Origin: Mesorhizobium japonicum MAFF 303099
GTDB lineage: Bacteria > Pseudomonadota > Alphaproteobacteria > Rhizobiales > Rhizobiaceae
Direction: 5' to 3'
Assembly (NCBI RefSeq): GCF_000009625.1
Contig: NC_002678.2
Span: forward strand, 6,542,001-6,606,000
DNA: 64,000 nt
This document shows, in pieces, positions 18,005 through 26,186 of the stretch. A program made the translations under genes and the position numbers. Below the pieces are notes generated by a model. That model was given only the letters and a program-made list of their open reading frames with translations, was not told the origin of the DNA and searched no databases. Positions within the stretch are counted from its first letter, which is position 1. Each line of letters begins with the position of its first letter.

Positions 18005-19018
18005 ATGTCGCTCGCGCGAATTCTGCTTGATTCAGCCGCCACAACCGCACTCGTCGCCACCATGGCCTTGTCAGCGCCGTCCGTACACGCCGCCGACAAA
18101 GTTTCCATCATGGTCGGCGGCTACGAGAAGCAGATTTACCTGCCAGCCAAACTGACCGAAGCACTCGGTTACTTCAAGGACGAGGGTCTCGACGTCGAGT
18201 TGCTGAATGAGCCGGCCGGGGTCGACGCCGAAAACGAGATGCTTGCCGGTGCCGTGCAAGGAGTTGTCGGCTTTTATGATCACTGCATCGATCTGCAGGC
18301 CAAGGGCAAATTCGTCGAATCCGTCGTCCAGTTCAGCCAGGCGCCGGGAGAGGTCGAGCTGGTTTCGACCAAACATCCCGAGATCAAATCACCCGCCGAC
18401 TTCAAGGGCATGAGCCTCGGCGTGACCGGCCTAGGCTCATCGACGAATTTTCTTACGGAATATCTTGCCGTCAAGAACGGTTTGAAGCTCGGCGAATTCA
18501 CCTCGGTTCCAGTCGGCGCCGGCAACACCTTCATTGCCGCCATGCAGCAGGACAAGATCCAGGCGGGCATGACGACCGAGCCGACGATCACGCGGCTGCT
18601 GAAGACTGGTGAGGCCAAAGTCCTTATCGACATGCGCACGATGGAAGGTACCAAGGCCGCTCTCGGCGGCACCTACCCGGCCGCCTCCCTCTATATGCAG
18701 ACAGATTGGGTCGAAGCGCACAAGGACATCGTGCAGAAGCTGGCCAATGCTTTCGTCAAGACACAGAAGTTCATCAACACGCACAGTGGCGCCGAGATCG
18801 CCGACAAGATGCCGAAGGACTATTATGTCGGCGACAAGGAAGGCTACGTGAAGGCCCTCGATGCCGGCAAGGCGATGTTCACTCCCGACGGGATCATGCC
18901 CGAGGGTGGACCTGAGACAGTGCTGACGGTTCTTTCAGCCTTCAAGAAGGAACTGCAGGGCAAGCAGATTGACCTTGCGAAGACCTACACCTCGGAATTC
19001 GTCAAGAACGCCAAGTAG
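18005..19018 (+). CDS. ABC transporter substrate-binding protein (NMT1/THI5-like)
   Basis: A 337-residue periplasmic protein. The signal peptide runs to about AAD at residue 30 (ALSAPSVHAADK). The mature part has the SsuA/TauA/ThiY layout: LTEALGYFKDEGLDVELLNE near the start, then DFKGMSLGVTGLGSSTNFLT. The start at ATG 18005 follows GGGAAGAGG; the frame extends further upstream but without signal-peptide character. It is the first gene of an importer operon with an ATPase and a permease. The ligand (sulfonate, pyrimidine precursor, aromatic or other small anion) cannot be decided. Confidence 0.88.
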   Translation: MSLARILLDSAATTALVATMALSAPSVHAADKVSIMVGGYEKQIYLPAKLTEALGYFKDEGLDVELLNEPAGVDAENEMLAGAVQGVVGFYDHCIDLQAKGKFVESVVQFSQAPGEVELVSTKHPEIKSPADFKGMSLGVTGLGSSTNFLTEYLAVKNGLKLGEFTSVPVGAGNTFIAAMQQDKIQAGMTTEPTITRLLKTGEAKVLIDMRTMEGTKAALGGTYPAASLYMQTDWVEAHKDIVQKLANAFVKTQKFINTHSGAEIADKMPKDYYVGDKEGYVKALDAGKAMFTPDGIMPEGGPETVLTVLSAFKKELQGKQIDLAKTYTSEFVKNAK

Positions 19019-19024
19019 CAGACC

Positions 19025-19070
19025 GTGCCGGCGCGATGAACGACATCGCGCCGGTACCCGTCAGTTTTTT
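19025..19070 (+). terminator. Intra-operon terminator/attenuator after the binding-protein gene
   Basis: CCGGCGCGATG (19028-19038) pairs perfectly with CATCGCGCCGG (19044-19054) around a five-base loop, extended by three more pairs to 19025/19057, and is followed by six T (19065-19070). Partial termination here would give more binding protein than ATPase and permease, a common stoichiometry in ABC importers. Confidence 0.65.
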
Positions 19071-19128
19071 CACCTCCGGCGGCCTTGGGGCCGACGGCGG
19101 GCGTCTGCTCTTATCCAGGAGTTCCACC

Positions 19129-19938
19129 ATGGCTATTGAAAAAAATGCACCGGCGATCGAACTGATCAACGTCAGCCGTCGCTTTCTCTCGCCAACCGGC
19201 AAATCGCTGACGGCGCTGCGCGACTTCACCATGACCGTGCAGCGCGGCGAATTCGTCGCCGTTGTCGGCCCGACCGGCTGCGGAAAATCCACCACCCTCA
19301 ACCTCGTGACGGGGCTGGCAAGCCCAAGTGCCGGCGAGGTTCGTGTCATGGGCGCGCCGGTCAAGGGGATAGACCCGCGCATCGGCTTTGTTTTCCAGAC
19401 CGACGCCCTGTTCCCCTGGCGGACCGTGATCGACAACGTGATGGCTGGTCCGCTCTTTCGCGGCAAGGCGAAGTCCGAAGCCATGGCTTCGGCGCGAGAC
19501 TGGCTGGCGCGCGTCGGCCTGTCGCGATTCGAGCAGCACTATCCGCACCAGCTTTCAGGCGGTATGCGCAAGCGTGTGGCGCTGGCGCAGACTTTCATAA
19601 ACGGTCCGGACATCCTGCTCATGGACGAGCCGTTTTCAGCGCTTGACGTGCAGACCCGCGTGCTGATGCACGAGGAGCTGCTGCGCCTTTGGTCCGAAGC
19701 AAAGGCTTCCGTGGTCTTCGTAACCCATGACCTGGAAGAGGCGATTGCCTTGGCCGACAAGGTATATGTCCTGACCGCCGGGCCGGCCACCGTGAAGTCG
19801 GTCTACCCTATCGACCTGCCGCGCCCGCGCGTCGTCGCCGACATCCGTTACGAACAAAGCTTCATCGATTACTCGCGCACCATCTGGGCCGACCTCAAGG
19901 AAGAGGTCGAGACCAGCTATGCACGCGCGGCAGCCTGA
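19129..19938 (+). CDS. ABC transporter ATP-binding protein (SsuB/TauB-like)
   Basis: The 269-residue ATPase has Walker A VGPTGCGKST, Q-loop FVFQTDALFPWRTVIDNV, signature LSGGMRKRVALAQTF, Walker B ILLMDEPFSALD and H-loop VVFVTHDLEEA, all typical of nitrate/sulfonate/taurine-type importers. The ATG at 19129 has CAGGAG (19117-19121) upstream; an earlier in-frame ATG at 19036 lies within the intergenic hairpin and is rejected. It works with the permease that follows. Confidence 0.92.
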   Translation: MAIEKNAPAIELINVSRRFLSPTGKSLTALRDFTMTVQRGEFVAVVGPTGCGKSTTLNLVTGLASPSAGEVRVMGAPVKGIDPRIGFVFQTDALFPWRTVIDNVMAGPLFRGKAKSEAMASARDWLARVGLSRFEQHYPHQLSGGMRKRVALAQTFINGPDILLMDEPFSALDVQTRVLMHEELLRLWSEAKASVVFVTHDLEEAIALADKVYVLTAGPATVKSVYPIDLPRPRVVADIRYEQSFIDYSRTIWADLKEEVETSYARAAA

Positions 19939-19949
19939 GGAGGAACGCC

Positions 19950-20828
19950 ATGACAGATGCCGCCATCGACATCAGGGCAGGGGCGTTCAAGCCCGGCACG
20001 TCAGACGCGGAAATCGAAGCGGCTGCGGCAAGGGCATCGCAGCGCCGCCGCCGCACAGTTATATTCTGGCGGGTCGCCATCCTGGTCGCCTTTCTCGGCC
20101 TGTGGGAGATTGCCGCGCGCCTGGCGTGGATCGATCCGTTCTTCTACGCAATGCCGAGCGCGATCTCGCAGCGGCTCTATGAATGGACGACGGAAGGAAC
20201 GTCCGAGGGGCCGCTCTGGTATCATCTCTATGTTACCATGGAGGAGGCGGTCATTGGCTTCGTGACCGGCTCGGTAGCCGGCATCATCATCGGCGTCGCG
20301 CTCGGTCGCAACCGGATGGCCGCCGACATTTTCTCCATCTACATCAAGGTGGTCAATTCCATCCCTCGCGTGGTTCTGGCGCCGATCTTCATCATGATCC
20401 TCGGCCTTGGCCTCGCTTCGAAAGTGGCGCTTGCCTTTGTCATGGTTTTCTTCGTCGTCTTCCACAATGCATTCCAGGGCGTGCGGGAGGCCGACAGGGC
20501 AATGATTGCCAATGCCCGTATCCTCGGGGCCTCCAACTGGCAGTTGACGCGCTCGGTGATCGTCCCTTCGGCGATGAGCTGGATCTTCGCCAGCCTGCAT
20601 GTCAGCTTCGGCTTCGCCATCATCGGTGCGATCGTCGGCGAATTCGTCGGCTCGCGCTATGGCATCGGCCTGCTGATCAATATCGCCAAGGGATCGTTTG
20701 ACGCCGCGGGCATGTATGCCGCGATCGTCATCGTCATGGTGGTGGCGCTTGGCGCCGAATATCTGATGACCATGGTCGAGGACCGCTTGGCGAAATGGCG
20801 TCCCCAGCCGTTGAACGAGACGCAGTGA
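19950..20828 (+). CDS. ABC transporter permease (SsuC/TauC-like)
   Basis: A 292-residue inner-membrane protein with about six hydrophobic helices and the EAA loop (GVREADRAMIANARILGASN) that contacts the ATPase. It follows the ATPase gene by 11 bases and ends the importer operon, convergent with the histidine kinase gene. Confidence 0.92.
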   Translation: MTDAAIDIRAGAFKPGTSDAEIEAAAARASQRRRRTVIFWRVAILVAFLGLWEIAARLAWIDPFFYAMPSAISQRLYEWTTEGTSEGPLWYHLYVTMEEAVIGFVTGSVAGIIIGVALGRNRMAADIFSIYIKVVNSIPRVVLAPIFIMILGLGLASKVALAFVMVFFVVFHNAFQGVREADRAMIANARILGASNWQLTRSVIVPSAMSWIFASLHVSFGFAIIGAIVGEFVGSRYGIGLLINIAKGSFDAAGMYAAIVIVMVVALGAEYLMTMVEDRLAKWRPQPLNETQ

Positions 20829-20838
20829 GCGACATGGG

Positions 20839-22197
20839 CTAGCTGCTTGCCAGTGGCAACCTCACGTCAACCACCAAACCGCCGGCCGCGCCATCCCGCA
20901 GGGTGACGCGGCCGCCGGCGTTTTCGACGACCTCGCGCACGATGGCGAGCCCCAGCCCGCTGCCTTCCTCGGTCGAGCCGGCGATGCGGTAGAAGCGTTC
21001 GAACACGTGATCCCGCTCATCCACCGGAATGCCAGGCCCGTCGTCGGTGACCGTCAGCACGGCTTCGCCGTCGACGGCCGCCAGCCTCACCGTGACGCTG
21101 CCGCCTGACGAGGAGTAGCGCAGCGCATTGTCGACGAGGTTGACGATCATTTCGCGCAGCATGGTGCCGTCGCCGATGACCGGCACGGGGCCGGCCTCCT
21201 CGAGGCCGAGATCGACGTTGCGGCTGACGGCGATCGGCGCATGGGTTTCCAGAACCTGGCGGGCCGCTTCGGTTAGGTCGACACGGTCGGCGCGCGGCCG
21301 TCGGCTGCCCGGCTCGGCCCTCGACAGGGTCAGCAGTTGTTCGGCAAGCCGCGCCAGGCGGCCGGAGCTTGCCTGCAAGGCCACCAGCGCCTCGTGGCGG
21401 GCATCGGGGACGGTTTCTCGCAGCGCGTAGCTCGCCTGCGTCGACAGCAATGCCAGCGGCGTGCGCAACTGGTGCGCGGCGTTGGCGACGAAGCGGCGTT
21501 GCGACGCCATCTGGGCCCGCACGCGTGCCATATAGGCGTTGAGCGCATCGATCAGCGGGCGGATTTCGCTTTGGGCGCCGGGCACTTCGACCGGGTCGAG
21601 GTCGCTGCGGTTCGGCGAACGCACCGCGTCGCGCAGCCTGATGAGCGGCGCCAGGCCCCGATGCAGGCCAAGGAGCACGAAGAGGCCTGCGATCGCCACC
21701 AGCGCCAACTGCTGGGCAAAGGCGCCAAACCAGAGACGCCGTACCATCGCGTCATGTCCGGCAAGGGTGACGCCGACGGTAACTGATATCGGCGAATCCT
21801 CGCCGGCGCCGACCACACCCTGGCTGAAGGTAAGCAGCCGCAACCGGTGGTCGCGATAGGTTGCCTCGGTGCTGGACGGCGTCAATGCCTCCGGCAGATT
21901 GGGATAGCCGGTCAGAAGCCGCCCTCTGGCAGTCTTGACATGGTAGTAGACGCTGTCGCGGTCGCCCGTATCGAACATCTCGATCGCAGCCGGCGGTATC
22001 GTGGCATCGAGCACGCCGTCGTTCATGGCGACCTGCTCGGCGATGGTCCGCGCCGAGCCGAGCAGCATTCGGTCGGTGACCAGGTTGGCGGTGGCCAGCG
22101 CGCTGCCATGGCTGGTCCACAGGTTGATGGTGGCGAGTCCGGCCAGCGGCAGCACCACCCATGCCAACAATTGCAGGCGGAGGCTATTGATCTTCAT
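20839..22197 (-). CDS. Sensor histidine kinase (TctE-like)
   Basis: The 452-residue membrane protein has a transmembrane helix at residues about 8-28, a periplasmic 2CSK-N-type sensor region, a second helix at about 160-180, then a HAMP-like linker, the phospho-acceptor H242 in FVANAAHQLRTPLALL, an N box (EMIVNLVDNALRYS) and G boxes (VTDDGPGIPVDERD, GSGLGLAIV). The ATG at 22197 overlaps the 3' end of the response regulator gene by 14 bases, so the pair is co-translated. The family often senses tricarboxylates; no transporter of that class is adjacent. Confidence 0.92.
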   Translation of the reverse strand: MKINSLRLQLLAWVVLPLAGLATINLWTSHGSALATANLVTDRMLLGSARTIAEQVAMNDGVLDATIPPAAIEMFDTGDRDSVYYHVKTARGRLLTGYPNLPEALTPSSTEATYRDHRLRLLTFSQGVVGAGEDSPISVTVGVTLAGHDAMVRRLWFGAFAQQLALVAIAGLFVLLGLHRGLAPLIRLRDAVRSPNRSDLDPVEVPGAQSEIRPLIDALNAYMARVRAQMASQRRFVANAAHQLRTPLALLSTQASYALRETVPDARHEALVALQASSGRLARLAEQLLTLSRAEPGSRRPRADRVDLTEAARQVLETHAPIAVSRNVDLGLEEAGPVPVIGDGTMLREMIVNLVDNALRYSSSGGSVTVRLAAVDGEAVLTVTDDGPGIPVDERDHVFERFYRIAGSTEEGSGLGLAIVREVVENAGGRVTLRDGAAGGLVVDVRLPLASS

Positions 22198-22855
22198 GTC
22201 GCAAGAGGTAGCCGAGGCCACGCAAGGTGGCGATCTGGACCCGCGACCCTTCGAGCTTCTTGCGCACGCGATGCACATAGATCTCGATGGCGCTGGGGTC
22301 GGCATCGGTCTCGAAGTCATAGATCGCCGCCGAAAGTGCTGCCTTGCTCACCGTGCGCCCGGCCTTCACCATCAATTGCTCCAGCACCGCATGTTCGCGA
22401 GGTGTGAGCGCCAGTGGTTCGCCGGCCAGCGAAAACAGCCTTGTGTTGGTGTCGAAGACGAGATCGCCGCAGGCAACGACGGGCGCGGTGCGGTCATTGG
22501 CGCGGCGCAACTGTGCCCGGATACGGGCCTCGAGCTCCTCGATCTGGAATGGTTTGGCCAGATAGTCGTCGGCGCCTTCATTGAGGCCCTTGACCCTGCC
22601 GTCGAGGCTGGCATTGGCGGTCAGCACGATCACCGGCACCCGGTTGCCGCGCGCCCGCAGCGTGCGCAGAACCTCCAGGCCGCTCATTCTCGGCAGCGCC
22701 AGGTCGAGGATGACAAGCGCATGGTCGCCCGCCGCCAGCGCATGCTCGACATCCTCGCCGTCATGGACGATGTCGACCACATAATTCGCCTGGCGCAAGG
22801 TCTTGCCCAACCAGTCGGCCAGTTCGCGATTGTCCTCAACAAGCAGCAGTCGCAT
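22184..22855 (-). CDS. OmpR-family response regulator (TctD-like)
   Basis: A 223-residue protein with a receiver domain (phospho-acceptor D51 in LVILDLALPRMSG, conserved K in YLAKPF) and a C-terminal winged helix (LTPREHAVLEQLMVKAGRTV and IEIYVHRVRKKLEGS). The ATG at 22855 (MRLLLVEDN) is the standard family start; 13 upstream codons are not family-like. It is divergent from the first DUF680 gene across 477 bases, so a regulatory link to that cluster is possible but unproven. Confidence 0.93.
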   Translation of the reverse strand: MRLLLVEDNRELADWLGKTLRQANYVVDIVHDGEDVEHALAAGDHALVILDLALPRMSGLEVLRTLRARGNRVPVIVLTANASLDGRVKGLNEGADDYLAKPFQIEELEARIRAQLRRANDRTAPVVACGDLVFDTNTRLFSLAGEPLALTPREHAVLEQLMVKAGRTVSKAALSAAIYDFETDADPSAIEIYVHRVRKKLEGSRVQIATLRGLGYLLRHEDQ

Positions 22856-23033
22856 ATCTATGACAGTCCGGATCCCATCTCCCCATCGGAACACCCAAGC
22901 TTGATGGCCGCGGCACTCCTGATCTCTCCTGAATGAGCGACAGTATCGATCTCAACGCAAGACAAATACGGTCTTGGCGGGGCGCGAAAGCGTATCCTCG
23001 CAGCTTCAAATCGATCAGTTTCCGCCACAAATC

Positions 23034-23061
23034 GAACCGAACGGTTCGGTTCTGATTGACA
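23034..23061. promoter_or_regulatory. Operator-like palindrome and -35 element upstream of DUF680 gene 1
   Basis: GAACCGAAC (23034-23042) and GTTCGGTTC (23044-23052) form a perfect nine-base inverted repeat around one G, the size and style of a TetR-family operator. TTGACA follows at 23056-23061 as a possible -35 box. The palindrome begins 299 bases before the ATG of the first DUF680 gene. The rest of 22856-23259 holds no gene that I can support. Confidence 0.45.
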
Positions 23062-23259
23062 GATTGTACCGCAAACAGTGAACAATGGCCCCCAAAAGCG
23101 CTTCGATTTTGTTGGAGGCGCGGGACCTAATATACTGAAATTATTGTATAAATCGAGTTGAAATTGCTGCAATGCAATATGCATTGTCTATAATATAAGG
23201 AAATTCTGCAAAGCCGATGCGACTGGCAATCCCAAAAGGCATTCCTTACTTCGGGGTGG

Positions 23260-23332
23260 TCCGAGCGACGCGAAATTCCTCTCAAGGGCACGCCACTGGA
23301 CGGACAGGACAGATAAATACTGGAGTAAGAAA
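23260..23332 (+). repeat. Duplicated 73-base 5' leader, copy A
   Basis: These 73 bases directly precede the ATG of DUF680 gene 1 and match 24126-24198 in 67 of 73 positions without gaps. They include TCCGAGCGACGCGAAATTCC, GGGCACGCCACT and the ribosome binding region CTGGAGTAAG. Conservation of an untranslated leader suggests either recent duplication or an RNA-level regulatory function. Confidence 0.7.
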
Positions 23333-23536
23333 ATGACCAAGATCGCCCTTACCGCCGCTGCCATCCTCGTTGCCACGGGCACCGCTTTCGCCGGCAGCGA
23401 CAACTATGGCTCCAGCAACGTCAACCAGCCCGCCGCCGCTGTCGACCATTCGGTCACCGCTTCGACGTCGAAGTCGACGGCAACCGTCCAGGCCCAGGCT
23501 CCGCAGGGCGCTGACCGCAACCTCTTCGGCCGCTAA
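23333..23536 (+). CDS. DUF680 small secreted protein 1
   Basis: A 67-residue precursor with signal peptide MTKIALTAAAILVATGTAFA and the mature start GSDNYGSSNVNQPA shared by all four paralogues. Its C-terminus (GADRNLFGR) departs from the GQGIWG ending of the others. The DUF680 family is known from Mesorhizobium and has no assigned function. The ATG at 23333 follows CTGGAGTAAG. It is probably periplasmic or secreted and co-transcribed with paralogue 2, which starts 48 bases after its stop. Confidence 0.82.
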   Translation: MTKIALTAAAILVATGTAFAGSDNYGSSNVNQPAAAVDHSVTASTSKSTATVQAQAPQGADRNLFGR

Positions 23537-23584
23537 ATCGCGACTGCCGACGTCAATCCAATTTTGAATTCAGGAGTACTTAAA

Positions 23585-23812
23585 ATGACCAAGATCGCTC
23601 TCACCGCCGCCGCCATCCTCGTTGCCACGAGCACCGCTTTCGCCGGCAGCGACAACTATGGCTCCAACAACGTCGATCAGCCGGTTGCCAGCCAGTCAAC
23701 CTCCAACATCGACACCACGCATACTGGTTCGATCGCGAAGTCCGTAAAGACACAGGGCGACGCCAATGCCAACGTGCCGGCTCAGTCGGGTCAGGGCATC
23801 TGGGGCCGTTAA
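23585..23812 (+). CDS. DUF680 small secreted protein 2
   Basis: A 75-residue precursor with nearly the same signal peptide as paralogue 1 (MTKIALTAAAILVATSTAFA), mature start GSDNYGSNNVDQPV, a Ser/Thr-rich middle and the ending QSGQGIWGR. The ATG at 23585 has CAGGAGT upstream; an in-frame ATG at 23564 lies before the ribosome binding site and is rejected. A strong terminator follows, so paralogues 1 and 2 form one unit. Confidence 0.82.
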   Translation: MTKIALTAAAILVATSTAFAGSDNYGSNNVDQPVASQSTSNIDTTHTGSIAKSVKTQGDANANVPAQSGQGIWGR

Positions 23813-23837
23813 TTCCTTCAATCCCCGGAAGACGACA

Positions 23838-23873
23838 AAGAGCGGTGGGCCTGGCCCGCCGCTCTTGTTTTTT
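23838..23873 (+). terminator. Rho-independent terminator after DUF680 gene 2
   Basis: A 13-bp stem (AAGAGCGGTGGGC at 23838-23850 with GCCCGCCGCTCTT at 23854-23866, one G-U pair) and a three-base loop are followed by GTTTTTT. This is a textbook intrinsic terminator. Confidence 0.9.
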
Positions 23874-23901
23874 ATGCATGCGATCGTACCAATCCGAAAT
23901 C

Positions 23902-23928
23902 GAACCGATTGGTTCAAATAATGTTGAC
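23902..23928. promoter_or_regulatory. Operator-like palindrome and -35 element upstream of DUF680 gene 3
   Basis: GAACC (23902-23906) and GGTTC (23911-23915) form an inverted repeat matching the outer part of the palindrome before DUF680 gene 1 (both read TCGAACCGA...GGTTC). TTGAC lies at 23924-23928. The palindrome begins 297 bases before the ATG of gene 3, almost the same distance as for gene 1. Confidence 0.4.
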
Positions 23929-24125
23929 GAACCGTGAGCGGACGGTCGACGCCGGCTCCGCAAATCGCCATTAACGTGCAATGGTGATTTCCAATAACCA
24001 TATGATATTTATCAATAAAATTTTTGTCGCTTGATCCATTTGCCAAAATTCAAGGTCTGGATCCGGCGCGTGATGGAACATCTTCGTGATTGGAAGTCGG
24101 CAAACGAAAACCCACTTCCAGCCTG

Positions 24126-24198
24126 TCCGAGCGACGCGAAATTCCTCCCAAGGGCACGCCACTTGACGGACAGGACTTAGGAATACTGGAGTAAGAAA
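24126..24198 (+). repeat. Duplicated 73-base 5' leader, copy B
   Basis: This is the second copy of the leader at 23260-23332, ending directly at the ATG of DUF680 gene 3, with six substitutions and no gaps. Four of the six differences cluster at 24178-24182, just before the ribosome binding region. Confidence 0.7.
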
Positions 24199-24441
24199 AT
24201 GACCAAGATCGCACTTACCGCTGCTGCCATCCTCATTGCCACGGGCAGCGCCTTCGCCGGCAGCGACAATTACGGTTCGGACAATGTCAATCAGCCGGCC
24301 GTCACCACGCGCGCGGGCAATCCGGACAATATCGACCGCAGCCACACGGCTTCGATCCGCAAGCCGGTCGAGCATCATGGCTTCAAGCTGACGCCCGATT
24401 CAGTCCAGCCGGAATCCGGCCAGGGGATCTGGGGCAACTGA
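24199..24441 (+). CDS. DUF680 small secreted protein 3
   Basis: An 80-residue precursor with signal peptide MTKIALTAAAILIATGSAFA, mature start GSDNYGSDNVNQPA and the ending PESGQGIWGN. It has its own leader and terminator and so is a separate transcription unit. The function is unknown. Confidence 0.82.
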   Translation: MTKIALTAAAILIATGSAFAGSDNYGSDNVNQPAVTTRAGNPDNIDRSHTASIRKPVEHHGFKLTPDSVQPESGQGIWGN

Positions 24442-24469
24442 GCCGACGCTCGAGCAGGCCTCGATGACA

Positions 24470-24503
24470 AAGAGGTGGGTTTGACCCGCCGCTCTTGTTT
24501 TTT
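24470..24503 (+). terminator. Rho-independent terminator after DUF680 gene 3
   Basis: AAGAG and GTGGGT (24470-24480) pair with ACCCGC and CTCTT (24484-24496) with a two-base bulge, followed by GTTTTTT. It is clearly related to the terminator at 23838, supporting duplication of the whole leader-gene-terminator unit. Confidence 0.85.
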
Positions 24504-24667
24504 GCGTGGCAGGGCAGGCACGGGTTGGCATCGGTTCGACCCGCCGGGTCTTCGCAGCCAGCGGAAAAGCTTCCACCTCCAGGAATAAAACCGGATGGCC
24601 TCGGGTCTCATTTCCAGCGGAACCGTCCTCCCAAGACGCCGCCCAACGGATGAGACAGGAGATTGAA

Positions 24668-24907
24668 ATGAACAAGATCGCTCTCGTTATATCAGCCATC
24701 CTCCTTGCGACCGGCGGCGCCTTTGCCGGCAGTGACCATTACGGCTCCGACAACGCCAACCAGCCGGTTGCCTCGATTGCCGGCGTGGATCATGCCGCCA
24801 CCGGCGCGGTCATGAACACCGATATGGCCGGGCACAAGGCAGCCGATACCGGGACGAAGACCACCACCGACTGGCCGGAACCCGGCCAGGGTATCTGGGG
24901 CAACTGA
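24668..24907 (+). CDS. DUF680 small secreted protein 4
   Basis: A 79-residue precursor, the most diverged of the four: signal peptide MNKIALVISAILLATGGAFA, mature start GSDHYGSDNANQPV, ending PGQGIWGN. The ATG at 24668 has ACAGGAG upstream. The leader keeps only fragments of the 73-base repeat (CCTCCCAAG, ACGGATGAGACAGGAG), so it duplicated earlier. Confidence 0.8.
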   Translation: MNKIALVISAILLATGGAFAGSDHYGSDNANQPVASIAGVDHAATGAVMNTDMAGHKAADTGTKTTTDWPEPGQGIWGN

Positions 24908-24917
24908 GGTTTCGTTC

Positions 24918-24937
24918 GCGGCGGGCTTGCCCGCCGC
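24918..24937. terminator. GC-rich hairpin between DUF680 gene 4 and convergent sixA-like gene
   Basis: GCGGCGGG and CCCGCCGC form an eight-pair stem with a short loop, lying between two convergent genes. There is no T-run on the plus strand; it may act as a weak bidirectional terminator. Confidence 0.45.
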
Positions 24938-24953
24938 ATGCCCGGCAGGACGG

Positions 24954-25463
24954 CTAGCTCAGATCCTTCGGGCACAGGCAATGCGTCAGTCGTGCGACCG
25001 ACAGGCCAGACCAGTCGCCGTCGAACACAAAGCGAGCGATGGCTGCCGTGGGGAACTTTTCCTCGAGCCTCTTGTAGGCCTTGGCCTCCGAGCCTGATCC
25101 GGCAAGCTGTTTCGCCAGATCCTCCAGGCTCGGATTGTGGCCAACCACCACCAGGCAGCCGCTTGATGGGTCGACTTTGCGGATCTGGCTCAGAATGTCC
25201 GCGGCCGATGCCTCGTAGAGCGCTTCGGCAAACACGACCCGGGGATGCGCCGGCAATTCCGCGGCGACCAGCCGCCAGGTGTCGCGCGTGCGCAGCGCCG
25301 ACGACACCAGCACCTGATCCGGCAGCCAGTCGCGCGCCGCAAGCTCCCGCCCCATCAATTTGGCCGCCTTCAATCCGCGTTGCGCCAGCGGCCGGTCGAA
25401 ATCATCGAGTGCAGGGTCGTCCCAACTCGACTTGGCGTGGCGCAGGAGAAGAAGCTGTTTCAT
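24954..25463 (-). CDS. Histidine phosphatase (SixA-like)
   Basis: A 169-residue protein with the RHG-type catalytic motif LLLLRHAKSSWDDP at the N-terminus and the second catalytic histidine in LVVVGHNPSLEDLA, as in SixA phosphohistidine phosphatases. The ATG at 25463 is used; a GTG two codons earlier is also possible. It follows purN in the same direction by 15 bases. Members may dephosphorylate histidine-phosphotransfer proteins, though many rhizobial copies are uncharacterised. Confidence 0.85.
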   Translation of the reverse strand: MKQLLLLRHAKSSWDDPALDDFDRPLAQRGLKAAKLMGRELAARDWLPDQVLVSSALRTRDTWRLVAAELPAHPRVVFAEALYEASAADILSQIRKVDPSSGCLVVVGHNPSLEDLAKQLAGSGSEAKAYKRLEEKFPTAAIARFVFDGDWSGLSVARLTHCLCPKDLS

Positions 25464-25478
25464 CGCCACGCTCTCGGC

Positions 25479-26186
25479 TCAGGGCGTAATCCGCGCCAGA
25501 TGTTCCAGATCGGCTTCCTCGCGCAGCGGATCGGGCGCCATCACCACCGAGGTGGCGTTGTCGGCATCGTCGGCAAAGTGGGCGAGCACCGTGCGCCCGG
25601 CCACCATGCGCGCCTTGCCTTCGGCGACCAGCCCGAGCGCCAGCGGATAGAGCCGATGCTCGGCCTTCAGCACCCGGGCCGCCAGCGTATCGGCATTGTC
25701 GCCGACCATCACCGGCACGGCCGCCTGGGCGATGATCGGTCCGTCGTCCATCTCCGACGTGACGAAATGCACGGTGCAGCCATGGATGCGCAGGCCGGCG
25801 GCCAGCGCGCGCACATGGGTGTCGAGGCCCTTGAAGGCCGGCAGCAGGGCAGGGTGGATGTTGATCATCCGGCCCTGCCATTTCTGGACGAAGCCGGAGG
25901 AGAGGATGCGCATGTAGCCGGCCAGTGCCACGATCTCGGCATTGAAGGCGGTGAGTGCCGCGTCGATCGCCGCGTCATGCGCCTGCTTGCTGCCATGGTC
26001 GGCGCGGGCAATGACCTGCGTGGCGATGCCGCGCGCCTTGGCGATGCCGAGGCCGGCGGCATCGGCCTTGTCGGAAATGACGCCGACGATCTCGGCAGGG
26101 AAGGCCGGGTCGCTGGCCGCGGCGATCAGCGCGGTCATATTGGAACCGCGTCCCGAGATCAGGACGACTGTGCGTTTCCTGCTCAT
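25479..26186 (-). CDS. purN: Phosphoribosylglycinamide formyltransferase
   Basis: The 235-residue enzyme transfers formyl from 10-formyltetrahydrofolate to GAR in purine synthesis. Visible are the nucleotide-binding start [15 protein letters not shown], the catalytic [16 protein letters not shown] (Asn and His), and [18 protein letters not shown] with the catalytic Asp. Its ATG overlaps the purM stop in ATGA, so the two are coupled. Confidence 0.95.
   Translation of the reverse strand: MSRKRTVVLISGRGSNMTALIAAASDPAFPAEIVGVISDKADAAGLGIAKARGIATQVIARADHGSKQAHDAAIDAALTAFNAEIVALAGYMRILSSGFVQKWQGRMINIHPALLPAFKGLDTHVRALAAGLRIHGCTVHFVTSEMDDGPIIAQAAVPVMVGDNADTLAARVLKAEHRLYPLALGLVAEGKARMVAGRTVLAHFADDADNATSVVMAPDPLREEADLEHLARITP

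Noticed and set aside
23034-24507. CRISPR-like array suggested by repeated sequence in the DUF680 region
   Set aside because: The repeats are gene copies and leaders, hundreds of bases apart, with no regular spacers.
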